From the NCBI GenBank assembly GCA_958510825.1, contig OY294049.1:37786774-37850773 (forward strand): a DNA stretch of 64,000 nt. Direction: 5' to 3'. A model generated the notes under the pieces. The model was not told the origin of the DNA, did not search any database, and saw only the letters and a list, made by a program, of their open reading frames with translations. Positions 33,951-45,803 of this stretch are shown here, piece by piece. How positions within the stretch are numbered: position 1 is the stretch's first letter; each line of letters starts with the position of its first letter. This DNA comes from Brachypterus glaber (taxonomy: Eukaryota > Arthropoda > Insecta > Coleoptera > Kateretidae). Made by a program: the position numbers and the translations under genes.

Positions 33951-35725
33951 GATGCTTTCTTGAAGTTAATTGGCAAATAAATTGGATGGGAATGATGTTG
34001 AGAAGAATGGGGGTGATTTTACTCACGCTCTAGATTACGGAAAACATTTTTGAATAGAGTTTTAGGTAATACCTAATTTGTATAAAGTTATATTCAATAT
34101 TTATTACCCTCAAATGTAACTGTATACAGTTTGTATGTAAATGGAATTTGGAACGTATGTACCTATATTTTAAGCAATAATATTCCAAAATGATGTCGAA
34201 TTACTGCTTCTAACAAAACAATACTTTCCTCTATAAATAGCTATTTAATAACTCAAAATTTTTATAAGAAAAAAACACGATCCAATTTTAAAATCTTTGG
34301 TTTAACGCCTTAATGTGCTTACAAATTTTATAGACAGAGTAAAATTAAAAAAAAAAAACGTTGTCAACTGTAAAATTGAAAAAAAAAGTTGTCAATTTTC
34401 TTAAGTCATAGTAAGCGCACAATAGGCATTTTTGAAGTTCTCCCCCTTCATAAAATTTAATTCGCCAATGCTCTAGGATAGAACGACCGACAGACAGTTT
34501 TTTTTTGTGAAAATCGCTTTTTTTTGGGTGTAAAACGTAAAAATAATGTTTTTTCATTTGAGCAATGTAATGCTCTCAATTTTAATCTGTTGTCATATCA
34601 TTAAGGGCCACTTGCACCAATGCTGGTTTAACTTTAAACTTGGATTAAATTGACAGCTGACCAATCAGAACGCAGCATTTTTAACTTAAACTCGGTTTAG
34701 CTGAGTTAATCCCGTACCAAAGTTTGGTGCAAGTGGCCCTAAAAAGTCTAATTAACGTTAATAACATGTGCCATAAACGCCTATGGTTGGGTGACCCAGC
34801 TTGGGTCTTGTCAGGTAGAGTTTTATACCTGGGGTATAATATCGGTTAGTTACGAGGTAGCTACCTAGGTAGGTATTATATTCTTACCTAGAGCCAAGTA
34901 ACATCATTTTTTTCCTAAAACCTCCACAAAGGTTTTACTATAAATAAACCCCTCCTTAAAATTTAACAAATCTGATTTTAAACCCCATTAAAGTAATTCC
35001 AAACCCCACCGGAAGGTTTTAAAAATGCACACGTGTTATTTTTAGAAATTGCTGTTTTAAAATGCAACCTTGCAAGCTTGATAATTGTTGTTGAAACTAT
35101 TAAATTTTGTCAACGGTTGTTTTAATAATAATAATAATAATAATGTTTTAATTTTAAACTCATAAGTTATGCGCGATACCATATTTATCGTAATTCCTAC
35201 GTTGAAAATGTTGACCTCGTTTAACATGCATCATGCAATTTTGAAACTTATTGTCAGATGCACTAAAGGTTATAATAGAGGTAGTTTTTAGCGTGTGATT
35301 TCATTTTTATTCTCGTGTGATTACAGGCTGTAATGTAAAAAATGGCTGTAATACGCATCCATTTTTAAACTGCTGTAGGAAGTTAAATATGGCAAAAAAA
35401 ATAATTAAAACAAAAAAATTTATAGACTTTTTTAAATTAAAAATTTTGTTAAAAACTGTTTTAATATTAAAATAACATAGGTATATTACAAAAAAACATG
35501 TTAATTATATTTTTAGAAGCAACGTTGTACAGCAGATGTTTACGTAAAATGTTGTATGCTACACATCTGTCGTTTAATAAAAAGAAAACACTTATATAAA
35601 TAAATACAATAGCTGTATAAAATACAGTAAAGTGGAGAGGAGGGGGAGGGGTGTCACTATAACTCTCACTAGCAGTTAGTCACGTATCGTGAATCATGAT
35701 ATCTCCGGAAACAATGATTCATGAG
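33950..35725. other. Intergenic AT-rich DNA with one MITE
   Basis: Apart from the MITE at 34604-34740, only a GGTAGCTACCTAGGTAGG patch near 34856 and an (ATA)n run near 35125 stand out. Confidence 0.5.
34604..34740 (+). mobile_element. MITE, family 3 copy B
   Basis: Terminal inverted repeats AGGGCCACTTGCACCAA and complement. The inside is a near-palindrome around GGTTTAACTTTAAACTTGG and ACTTAAACTCGGTTTAGCTG. Confidence 0.85.
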
Positions 35726-35728
35726 TTA

Positions 35729-36905
35729 TAACCAGAGTTGATACTTTCATTACAATAACAGGGTAGGACAACAGGAATTTTAAATTATTTCTAATTTTTG
35801 GTGAGTTTGTTTAATACATAATACAAACCTATGCCGAATAAGATTATATGTCTGTATACAGACATATAATCTGATTCGGCATAGGTACCCAGGTAACAAG
35901 GGATGTTATATTACAAGAAATTAACATCACTTTTGGGTGTATTTTTAAACTAAATCATAACATCACATAATATTGAAAAATAACATGTATTTAACATCAC
36001 ATTTGCAACGTAACACGTGTAACGTGACAACCATGTTATTTAATAACAAATATTTAGCAACGCTGTGAATATATCGCATGTCACATATTAACGTGGCTTT
36101 CACGTGAATGTCATGTTATTTTGCTTCTCACCGACGTTCGAAGCAAAAAAATCGATATAAGATGATGTTGATAGAGTAAATTATTATAAGGAAATTGTAT
36201 ACACATTATACGATTTCCAATGGATAGGGGGCTCTGCCGGGCTTCTCAAGACACGGATTAAAGGAATATATTCTCCGCTTAATCTGCAATTTCGTATTTA
36301 GAATCTATCTGTTTCAATCTGTGATTGTTTCAATTACTGATTGATTTTAAATCCGATTTTTTTATAGGGTTATAGCGCTTTTAATGGTTTTAATTTAGAA
36401 AAAGCTAATATCCTAGGATTATATATAAACATTAAAGTACCAGTAACGGCATCCATACGATATTAGATATAACAGGATTGTGGATTTATGATGTCACAAA
36501 CACGTTATTTTCGGGATGTCATTGTGTGATGTTATTAGGGGCGGACTTAGGACATCCCCACCATGCTACATTCTTGTTAAATGAGACTACAATCTTAACA
36601 TCACATGTCACATATTAACGTGACTTTCACGTGAATGTCATGTTATTTTGCTACCTGGGCAGAGTTGATACTTTCATTACAATAACAGGGTAGGACAACA
36701 AGAATTTTAAATTATTTCTAATTTTTGGTGAGTTTGTTTAATACATACCTATGCCGAATCAGATTATATGTCTGTATACAGACATATAATCTTATTCGGC
36801 ATAGGTTTGTATTAAACAAACTCACCAAAAATTAGAAATAATTTAAAATTCTTGTTGTCCTACCCTGTTATTGTAATGAAAGTATCAACCCTGGTTATAA
36901 CTCAA
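35729..36905. mobile_element. Nested complex: palindromic element duplicated around a second transposon
   Basis: A palindrome with centre TCTGTATACAGACATATAAT and arms TTGATACTTTCATTACAATA occurs whole at 36662-36905. Its left arm plus centre occurs again at 35750-35884. Between them lies an element of ~770 bp (35886-36660) bounded by TACCCAGGTAACAA and TTTTGCTACCTGGG, containing an internal near-repeat (CACGTGAATGTCATGTTATT at about 36100 and 36628). Confidence 0.8.
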
Positions 36906-37494
36906 GGATCATTGTGTTCTTTTCTGGAATCTATAGAATCTATCGCTGCCGGTTTTTCCAGAAATAACCCCAACTTTCGGAAATTTAGTTTGGACTTTTT
37001 CATTATCAAAAGACACTTAAAAAGACCCTGTATGTTTTTTAACTTTGTACAGTTACAAGTAGTTGATTGAAAAAAAACAAAAAAGGCCAACTCGCAAACT
37101 TCAAACTTTGCGCCCTTCCAGTTAAAAGTTGATGGCTAAAAAAAGGTCCCTTCCCTTCGGAAATTGACTTTGGCACCAACGATATTTCATGAAAAATAGG
37201 GAGGGCAAAAAATAAATAGGGACGAAATTAATAAACGATATAGTCCCTATGAAAATTGTTTCCTGCCTTTGTTTCACATAGCTAACACAAATAATTTAAG
37301 AACAAAGTAATTAACATTACAATAACAGTTATTTTAATCACAATGAAACCTAACGATAATAGCTAATTCCGTAATTATGTATGGAGTTGATTAAAAAAAT
37401 TACATTTCAAAATAGCTAAGCCTTGTCAATAAAATAAAAGCCTACTTTTTACGAGGTGAGTTCGAGATTAACTTTTTACTCTTTTTGCTAAAAT

Positions 37495-38460
37495 GCAACT
37501 TCATGTCAACTATCATCAAAGGTTTTTGAATGACAGTTGTTAACTTATATATATATAAACTGTCATAACATGTAGTTCAATGGCAGTTGTCATTAGGTTG
37601 CTAACTTTATATCAACTGTCATTAAACGTTGGTTAATGATAGTTGCAATTAAGTTGCTAACTTTGTATGAACTATCATCAAAGGTTCTTAAATGACAGTT
37701 GTCATAAAGTTACTAACTTCATATAAACTGTCATCAAATGTTGTTCAATGACAGTTGCCATAAGGTTGCCAAGTTTATATAAACTGTCCTCAAAAATTTT
37801 TCAACGACAGTTGTCATGAAGTTACTAACTTTATATCAACTGTCATTAAACTTTGGTTAGTGATAGTGGCAAGTTGCTAACTTAGGTTTTTCAGTGACAG
37901 TTGTTATAAAGTTGCTAACTTCATATTAGCTGTCATTAAAGTGTTGACAGTTTCAATTAAGTTGCTAACTTTGTATGAACTATCATCAAAGGTTCTTGAA
38001 TGACAGTTGTCATAAAGTTACTAACTTTATATAAACTGTCATAAAATGTTGTTCAATGACAGTTGCCATAAGGTTGCCAAGCGTATATAAACTGTCCTCA
38101 AAAAATTTTCAACGACAGTTGTCAACAAGTTGCTAACTTTATATCAACTGTCATTAAACTTTGGTTAGTGATAGTGGCAATTAAGTTGATAACTTTGTAT
38201 CAACTGTCATCATAGGTTGTTCAATGACAGTTGTTATAAAGTTGCTAACTTCATATCAGCTGTCATTAAACAACGTTTAATGACAGTTGCAATTAAGTTG
38301 CTAACTTCGTATCAACTGTCATCTAAGGTTCTTTAATGACAGTTGTCATAAAGTTGCTGTCATCAAATTTTTTTCAATGACAGTTGCCACAAAGTTACTA
38401 ACTTCCTATCATCTGCCATCAAAGGTTCTTTCATGTAAGTTGTCATGAAGTTGCTAAGCA
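37495..38460 (+). repeat. Minisatellite of ~50-60-bp hairpin-forming units with 308-bp higher-order period
   Basis: About 17 units, each with AACTGTCAT facing ATGACAGTT, so that every unit can fold. Variant units recur in order at 308 bp (for example GTTGCCATAAGGTTGCCAAG at 37754 and 38062; GGTTCTT-AATGACAGTTG at 37683 and 37991). Confidence 0.92.
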
Positions 38461-38523
38461 TAGCTCAGGGTTCATAGAAAATATAACTGTGTTATATTTT
38501 CTACGAACCCTGAGCAATGCTTA
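38453..38523. repeat. Palindrome at the end of the minisatellite
   Basis: AAGCATAGCTCAGGGTTCAT pairs with TACGAACCCTGAGCAATGCTT around a TAACTGTGTTATATT-like centre; about 70 bp. Confidence 0.75.
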
Positions 38524-39469
38524 CTTCATATCAACCGGAATGAAGTAAGCAATGAATCAAAATGTGTAAAAAGTTCGTTAATCCCGAACTCACCGTAGCC
38601 GCTATTGATTAAACCAAGAAAATCGTTACATAAAAGTTATATAATAAAAGTTATATTACCATAAAACGTTGAAAGCAGGATGAAATCAATGGAAAAATCC
38701 CAAAAACCTTGATAATTTCAAAGGCGAATGAAATACAATAGTGTTTTATCTCGAAACTGTTAACCCAAACAATGGACGGAAATAAGGTTACGAATCGTGT
38801 ATTCATGTTTTACTGGGTTGTGCATGACCGGGGAATATCAAAACTTGCTTCCTTCGAGGCCGTAAATAGCATACTATGCGGACGAAAACAAGAAAATTGC
38901 TTTTATGATTTTTTTACATTCGTATTTTTGTATTTTTATTCTTGTTTTTATAAATTCGTCACGTTGGTTTATAACTTGTAAAGTTATTTTTATAGAATAA
39001 ATTTTGTTCTAAGTTGGGAAATTTATAAAAAATCACATTTGAGATAACTTATCTGTAAAAAAGATTAGGAAATTATTGCTGCTCAAATAAAAGCATTAAG
39101 TCAGAATAAACAAGTATTTTTGATAAATCTTATCTTAGTTTACATATTTATTAAAAACGAGATATTATTTACATAAACATTTATTGTTTATAATAAAATT
39201 ATCGAACTTTGGTTGTGAACTTCATACCTTAAGGTTTTAAGTTAACTTAAAAACCTTTGTCGGATGTCATTTGGTCATGTTAAGGCTATTATTTTAATTA
39301 ATTACTTTAATTAATTACTATACCCTATGAAAATTTTCGGACAAAATTATCCCATGAAGTTTTTATAGGGAATTTAATACATCAGGAAAAAGCTGTAGGA
39401 ATATTTAAAAAAACATCGAGGATTTTTTCTAAAAATCTAAAATTTTTATGAATTGGAGCAAGAGTGTCG
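38524..39469. other. AT-rich intergenic DNA
   Basis: No exon or clear element seen. A 69-codon open frame at 38772 has no family features. Confidence 0.5.
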
Positions 39470-39609
39470 TAAGGGAACGTTCAAGTATTACGTAACGCTC
39501 CTAGGGGGGGTGGGGGTCATTTTGGAGTGTTACGCCCATGTTAATGGTATAGGAGTGGGGGTCCAAAATGATCAAAATTTTCGTTACGTAATACTTGAAC
39601 GTTCCCTAA
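39470..39609. mobile_element. TTACGTAA foldback family, copy C
   Basis: GGGAACGTTCAAGTATTACG at left and its complement at right, flanked by TAA on both sides; about 135 bp with a G-rich centre. Confidence 0.88.
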
Positions 39610-39787
39610 GGGAGTAGAGACCCTGAATAAAGCAGGGTGCCCACAGATCAGGGAAATCAGAAAAAGTCAGGGTATTTAATAAACTTTTAAAAAATCAGGG
39701 AAAAATCAGGAAATCTGAAAAAAACTCTGGTCCACATAATAAATTATTACTAAAACAAGTTCATAAAAAAGTTCATAAAATTCAACC

Positions 39788-39930
39788 AGGGTCGTAGCTA
39801 TGGGGGAAACGTCCCCCCACCTAAAAAAGTTGTGTATTTCATTGATCCAAAACAAAAGTTGTATATTTTATGAATACAAAATACAAAAGTTGGATATTTC
39901 ACAAAAAAAGGTTGGATATTTCACGAAAAG
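39788..39930. repeat. Interspersed repeat with AAGTTGTATATTTCA motifs, copy B
   Basis: Begins GGGTCGTAGCTATGGGGGAA and repeats AAGTTGTATATTT and AAGTTGGATATTTCAC. Related to 10426-10900. Confidence 0.7.
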
Positions 39931-39999
39931 CTGAGGACCTTTTTTTTACATCCAAACGTTGGATAGGGGTTAAATTTTTACTGGTAAATTTTTTTTTTT

Positions 40000-40480
40000 G
40001 GAATTTTCACGAAAACTACCCCCTCACTCCTTAGGGGGTGGATTTAGAAAAAATTCATTATCAGATTCACTTTCAGCAACCTCAACAACCCCTATATACC
40101 TATTTTGAAGAAAATATTAATAATATCGAAAAATATTTACCCCCTCACCCCCTTGGGGGTGGAATTAGAAGTTTTTTATCAAATTCAATTTCAGCAACCT
40201 CAAAAACCCATATATAGCAATCTTCAAATTTTTCTAAAAAAAATGTATTTTTCCCCATTTGCCCCCTTGTTTACCAAAAACAATCCCGAGCGAGAACTTT
40301 TGGTAACATACCTGTATGCCAAATCAAAAGTCTCTAGCTGAAAGCGTTCTTAAGTTATTGTGCCCACAAGATTTCCCAGACAGACCGACCGAGCGACAAT
40401 TTTTTTTTACTCGAAATTGGGTAATATCGACATAAAACGCAAAAATACAAAAAAAAATTGAAAATTTTTGCACGAATACA
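40000..40480. repeat. Interspersed repeat, copy B
   Basis: TTCAGCAACCTCAAAAACCC, CTCACCCCCTTGGGGGTGGA and AAGTCTCTAGCTGAAAGCGT are the complements of modules at 30040-30600. Confidence 0.75.
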
Positions 40481-40555
40481 AGGCTTTCCGAAATTTTGAA
40501 AATTTTCAAAATGGGAAAGCAAAAATAAGATGTGATCATTTTTTTTTAGGAAGTA

Positions 40556-40860
40556 GGCGCCATATGGCCATGGCGCGAGGGGTTTATTTATTGGACAATC
40601 CTTGTACACCTATCCAACAATCTTCTACAATCCTTGACAATTCCTTCTTTCACAATCATCTGCAATCCTCCAGAATCCTTTACAATCATCTACAATCTTC
40701 CACAATCATATGAAATCTTCCCACAATCTTTAACAATCTTCATTAAAATTTTGTACAATCTTTTTGACAATCTTTGACAATCTTCCACAATCCTTTGATT
40801 CTCACAATCCTTGTACACTTTTTTTCAATAAATAAACCCCTCGCCATGGCGCGACATATG
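40556..40860. mobile_element. Foldback enclosing a CAATCTT-type short repeat array
   Basis: CCATGGCGCGAGGGGTTTAT at left pairs with ATAAACCCCTCGCCATGGCG at right. Between them ACAATC(C/T)T recurs about 15 times with irregular 9-20-bp spacing. Confidence 0.85.
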
Positions 40861-41343
40861 AACTGAAAAAAATTACACCAAAAGTACTGAAAAAAAATAA
40901 TCAGGAAAATTTAATAGAGAACATGTGTGGCCATGGCATCCTGGGCACCTATATCAGGAATTATATCCTGATACATTGTTTTTTAAATTTGTAAACTCCT
41001 GATGAAATTTCACATCAACTTCGTCAAGTTACACGAGATTTGAAGGGACTTTTTAATAAGATTTCATGCAGTATTTGGGATTTCTATATGAAAATTTTCA
41101 TCAGGGAAGTCTAGCACAGCGTGCACGCTCATAACTGCCTGTTTAAGCTCTAAAATAGAAAAAAAAACTCAATTTGCGTGAGGGAGGATCAAAAATGGTT
41201 AAAACTTCGTCACGTGATGTCGTGTCCAAAGCAGAATTAATTTTCTCGTATTTTCTTTTCAAAATTACACGCCATGTGAAAAATTTCAGTAGCAATTATT
41301 CTTGAAAATGTAAAATAAATACTTAACTCCAGTGACCTACGCG

Positions 41344-41410
41344 CAGGGCCGGATTCAGAGGGGTGCAGACTACCCGAGGCCCGGGCTAGAGGGGGGGCCA
41401 GCGTCGGAAG
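41344..41410 (+). mobile_element. Fragment of the CAGGGCCGG element
   Basis: CAGGGCCGGATTCAGAGGGG and the following GGCCCGGGCTAGAGGGGGGG match the left half of 9448-9604. The right end was not found. Confidence 0.65.
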
Positions 41411-41819
41411 TTTACAATAGTTTATTTATTTATACTCCCGCAGAGCGATAAGGCGTCAAAACCAGCAAATAAGCAGATCCCTTTCCAAGTCGACCATAGA
41501 CCCTCAAATTTGTAAAAAAAATTGCTTACAGCGCTAGAACCCTCTTACATTCATATGAAACCTAAAATTGTAATACTGTACTAAAATAAGAATAGACTAT
41601 CAAATTTGTAAAAAATTTCGCCTGCAGCGCTAAGCCTTTCTTATTATTTTTTTTTTAAGATTGGTAAACTATGCAAATAAAAAAAAGTCAAAAATAAGGT
41701 CCGCTGGGCTATTATATTTTTGAGCTAGCTGTATCATAATAGCCCCATTATTTTGAATGTAACATATTAGCCCCAGTTAACCCTAATTCGGAGTTCGGTT
41801 AAATGTAATAACCTCCCGA

Positions 41820-42340
41820 AATAGGTGGGCCGGCCTACCCCCCACCCCTCAGGAGTGATATTAGAAAAAAATTATTATCAGATTCATATTCGCCAACCCC
41901 AAAAACCCCTATATACCAATTTTGACGAAAATATTGTAAATATTTACCCCCTCATCCCCTCGGGGGTGGAGTTAGAAAAAATTTATTATCAAATTCAATT
42001 TCAGCAGCCTCAAAAACCCATATACAGCAATTTTTAAATTTTTCTAAAAAAAAAATATTTTTCCCCATTTGCCCCCCTTGCCGCACCCCAATGTTCACCA
42101 AAAACAATCCAGAGCTAGAACTTTTGGTAACATACCCTTATGTCAAATTTCAAGTCTCTAGCTTAAAGCGTTCTTAAGTTATCGTGCCCACAAGATTTCC
42201 CGGACAGACCGACCGACCGAGCGACTATTTTTTTTTGCTTGAAATTGATTTATATCGACATAAAACGTCATAAAACGCAAAAATACGCAAAAAAAATTGC
42301 ACGAATACAAAGCTTTCCGAAATTTTGAAAATTTTCAAAA
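41820..42340. repeat. Interspersed repeat, copy C
   Basis: Nearly the same module order as 40000-40480, including AATTTCAAGTCTCTAGCTTA and GACAGACCGACCGACCGAGC. Confidence 0.8.
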
Positions 42341-42387
42341 TGAGAAAGCAAAAATCCATTTTACGCGCGGAGGTATAAAATGGGATA

Positions 42388-42536
42388 GGGAACGTTCAAG
42401 TATTACGTAACTCTCCTATGGGGGGGGGGTCATTTTGAAGTGTTACGCCCACGTTAATGGTATAGGAAAATAGCGTTACAGGGTGGGGGGTCCAAAATGA
42501 TCAAAATTTGCGTTACGTAATACTTGAACGTTCCCA
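42388..42536. mobile_element. TTACGTAA foldback family, copy D
   Basis: Same terminal inverted repeats as 39470-39609 and a similar centre (CATTTTGAAGTGTTACGCCC). Confidence 0.88.
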
Positions 42537-42539
42537 TAG

Positions 42540-45500
42540 CTCTTTTACTGGGCTTTTTATAGAAACCAAAAATTACATAAAAACAAATTAAGGCTATAGC
42601 TATAGACATGAACATATATAATTCTAATGCTCGTTAACCTTATTAGCATTACTTAAAATTTAGTTTTTATTTACATTTAAATTGCGTCATAGTAGGCATT
42701 TATTTAAATTATATTTATTTAAAATAGGTATTGTATTTATACACCTAATTATAAGTTAATAATAATACCTATTAACCTATCGCAGTTATAGGTAATTTAG
42801 ATTCGTAACTGAACATTAATCATGCTGAATAATCTAAATTTATTACAGCTCAAATTCCGAGGTGAACATACGGCCTCACCCCAAGTAATTGAGAAATGGA
42901 ATCGTCCAACTAAATTACACAGCCCACTCCCATTTCGGTGCCTCATGTTACATTCCAATCCCCGCCGCCCCTCAAAATATATTCAACAACCAAATAAACA
43001 CAAGCTGAAATTATTTGAGGACTGTTTACGTAAATAACTAGAGGGTTATTTCCCCTGACTGATGTAAAAAGGCTACGTTTTCATAATGAGATGTCAAGAT
43101 CGTCTTTTGTTTTTTAATGATTAATGCATAAATCTCAAATTACGTAAATCATGGCTGCCTATTATTATAACTACCTACATGGGTACATGTCTAAACGTAT
43201 ATAAGGAAGAAAATTATTACACAGAATAAAGTGTGTTAGTGTAGATATTCGTTGGGTATTGCATTTTCTAAAAGAGAAATTCTCGTTTGAAGCGAGTAAA
43301 AATGTTCCGAGTTTGAAAGGCTTGCCAAGTTTCAAGCAATTTATAAACTCGCGATAGCGAAGCAGACTAGCATGACCTCCAAAAATGACCCTAGGGGAAA
43401 TGCGCGAGGTTGGCAACGCTGTAGTCGTATGACTCGTGTGTGCAAGTTATACAGCGCTGAGAATGTAGACTCTACATTGTAGAGACCATTTTCAAACTCC
43501 TATAGTTATAACTCCCTGCTGAACAGGCGGATATTACTGTGGGGGGAAGCAAGTATAGAGTCGGTGACCTTTTCTCGGCGTCAGGAAAGTAGTTTTGACG
43601 ATACACGCGTTACGTGGCTGACTGTTATCAAGTTGATGTAAAATTGTTGAGCACCAAGCTTATATATAACTGGTTGGCTGGCGCATTATAAAATGTTTTA
43701 TGTTCGTCATAAGATTCTAGAATAATTGATCATTATAACGGATGCCTATTACATTAATGACAAGTTATTTATTGGATTTTTTAGAAAAGTATCAACCTAC
43801 CAATTATTTTTGTTTTGTTATCTACATATTTACATGTAAATAGGTAATGTGTTATGCATATTAACTTTTTTTTGAGATAATATATAAATAAAAAATACTT
43901 ATAACTACATTTTATAAAATTCCCAAGTTTTTATAAAAATAGATTTTTTTATCTGTGACTAATAATCCAATTAGTTTGGTTATTTCCGAACAGATCGACA
44001 GACGGAATTATTTGTGGGACTTTTTTATATAAAAAGACGTGAAACTTAAAAAAAAAGACAATGAAAAAGTATTTTTTCTCTTGAGAACGCTTTGAGCAAG
44101 AGACTTGAAAGGTATGCAGATGTATTTTTATAAGTATGTATTATCTTGGACTTTGAGCAAAATCGGTTAGGGGAGGGGGTAAAAGGGGGTTACATTTTTG
44201 TTTTGTCCAAAACTTTTATTATTCACAAAAGAGGAAAATTAAAAATCACCTAAAAGGTAAAAAAAATAAATACACAAAAAAATATAATTTTTTTTCCATG
44301 ACTTCTCCCCTCCCCCGAAATGTCAAACATTGTTTACAGCGATATCCATAGAAAATAAAATCACAAAAATCATTAAAAACAGTGATAATTTTTTTTTCTG
44401 AGAATTTACTCTCGCTCATTCGAGACGGTTCGTTGTTTTTAGTAATGTTTTAAATTTCATCTGGCAGAATTATATATTTTTAATGTTTTTAAATGGTTAA
44501 AAAAAAATTAACTTAAAATTTTTAAGTTATTTTTTTTTAAATTTACAAATAATATTACATATTATGTATGTATACACAACTTATAAGTTATCTTACGCTA
44601 TAGCGCGATAGTAGCAGGGTGCTTACAAATCAAGAAAAATAGGGAAATTAAACCCAAAAATTTACCATCAATTTTTAATTTCTGGAATAGTATTAATAAT
44701 AGTTATTTATGGTACTAGTGGGTAAAGTAAGATATTGCCCATGAGAAAATTAACTTGCGAGGCGTTAGCCAAGCAGGTTAATTTTCGAGAGGTGAATATC
44801 GGTTTACCCATGAGTGCCATACAAGGTTTTATCCAATAAATAGCTTAGAAATTAATATTTTTATTAAAAATTTTAATGACATTTACAAAAAAATAATTTG
44901 ACGAGTGACAGTTGAGTGGGTAAAATAAATAATTATCCACTATTTAAAATAAAGCTGGTAATTGTCTTATTATCTGTATGTATTGGATAAAAGTATTTAT
45001 TCTATTTGCATGAAAGCCAAATTCCTTGTTCAAGTTCTCAGATGGGATTATATTTGGTATAAATCGTGCTGTGATAAAGGGGTAATAATTTCTTTTGTTT
45101 GCAGCAATATTTTTTTATTATTTTAGTCCCCCCTAAATATGCGCATGATGGTTTTAAAAACGTTTTTGTGTTTACTAAAATCGAGGAAAATTTTAACTTT
45201 TTATCAGGGAAAAACCAGGAAATTTAAATTTGCAAATCCTTCAGAAATTCTCCCTAGAATGAAATTTCACTAAAATGAAAGGTTTTCTTTCCCCTTTTTC
45301 GTCCGGGATTTTCCCTCTTTCGCATTCGGCAGAAATTTTTATCGATTAGACTCGACCCTAACCCAAGGGTTTCCAACTAACTAGCGTCAAACACTTTTTA
45401 CGGTCTCTGAACCTTTTAGTCCCTTCATCCCTAGTCCCTCTTCAACCTGTTTTTTTTATGTGCATAAATGCTTTTACGGAGGCTAATATCCAACAGTATT

Positions 45501-45540
45501 TTAGAAGATAAAAAAAATTGACTAACGAGTCGTGAGACTC
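42540..45540. other. Intergenic DNA without a recognised gene
   Basis: Includes a GC-richer stretch at 43290-43640 with no coding sign I trust, a palindromic patch near 44745-44815, and a TTTGGTTTT-poor AT-rich remainder. Confidence 0.45.
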
Positions 45541-45554
45541 GTTATTCGTACGGA

Positions 45555-45593
45555 GTTATTGGTAGTTATTGGTAGTTATTGGTAGTTAATAAA
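45555..45593 (+). repeat. TTATTGGTAG tandem repeat
   Basis: Four head-to-tail copies of AGTTATTGGT, period 11 bp. Confidence 0.8.
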
Positions 45594-45618
45594 AGAATAA
45601 ATGAATTAATAATTATGT

Positions 45619-45624
45619 TTTATT
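45619..45624 (-). other. Candidate polyadenylation signal for the 721-residue gene
   Basis: AATAAA on the minus strand about 180 bp beyond the stop codon at 45804-45806, in otherwise non-coding AT-rich DNA. Confidence 0.45.
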
Positions 45625-45803
45625 ACTTTTTTTATATTATTTCTATTTTTTCCTATTTATAAAATAATCTCAATTCAGTACATATAAAAAACAATTCATA
45701 ATTTGTTACTTAATTAATTTGGAATAAAAACGTGAAATCCTTAATCGCTATTCCAAATCTAAATCTAATCAAAACAACGTTTGCCGGGACTAAAATCTAT
45801 TAT

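Noticed and set aside
37495..38460. CRISPR-like array
   Set aside because: Units are contiguous and diverged without unique spacers, and the context is an insect genome; it is a minisatellite.
42822..43037. 71-codon open frame reading KFRGEHTASPQVIEKWNRP
   Set aside because: Slightly coding-like and preceded by an acceptor-like TTTATTACAG, but no recognisable family, no partner exon and no conserved motif.
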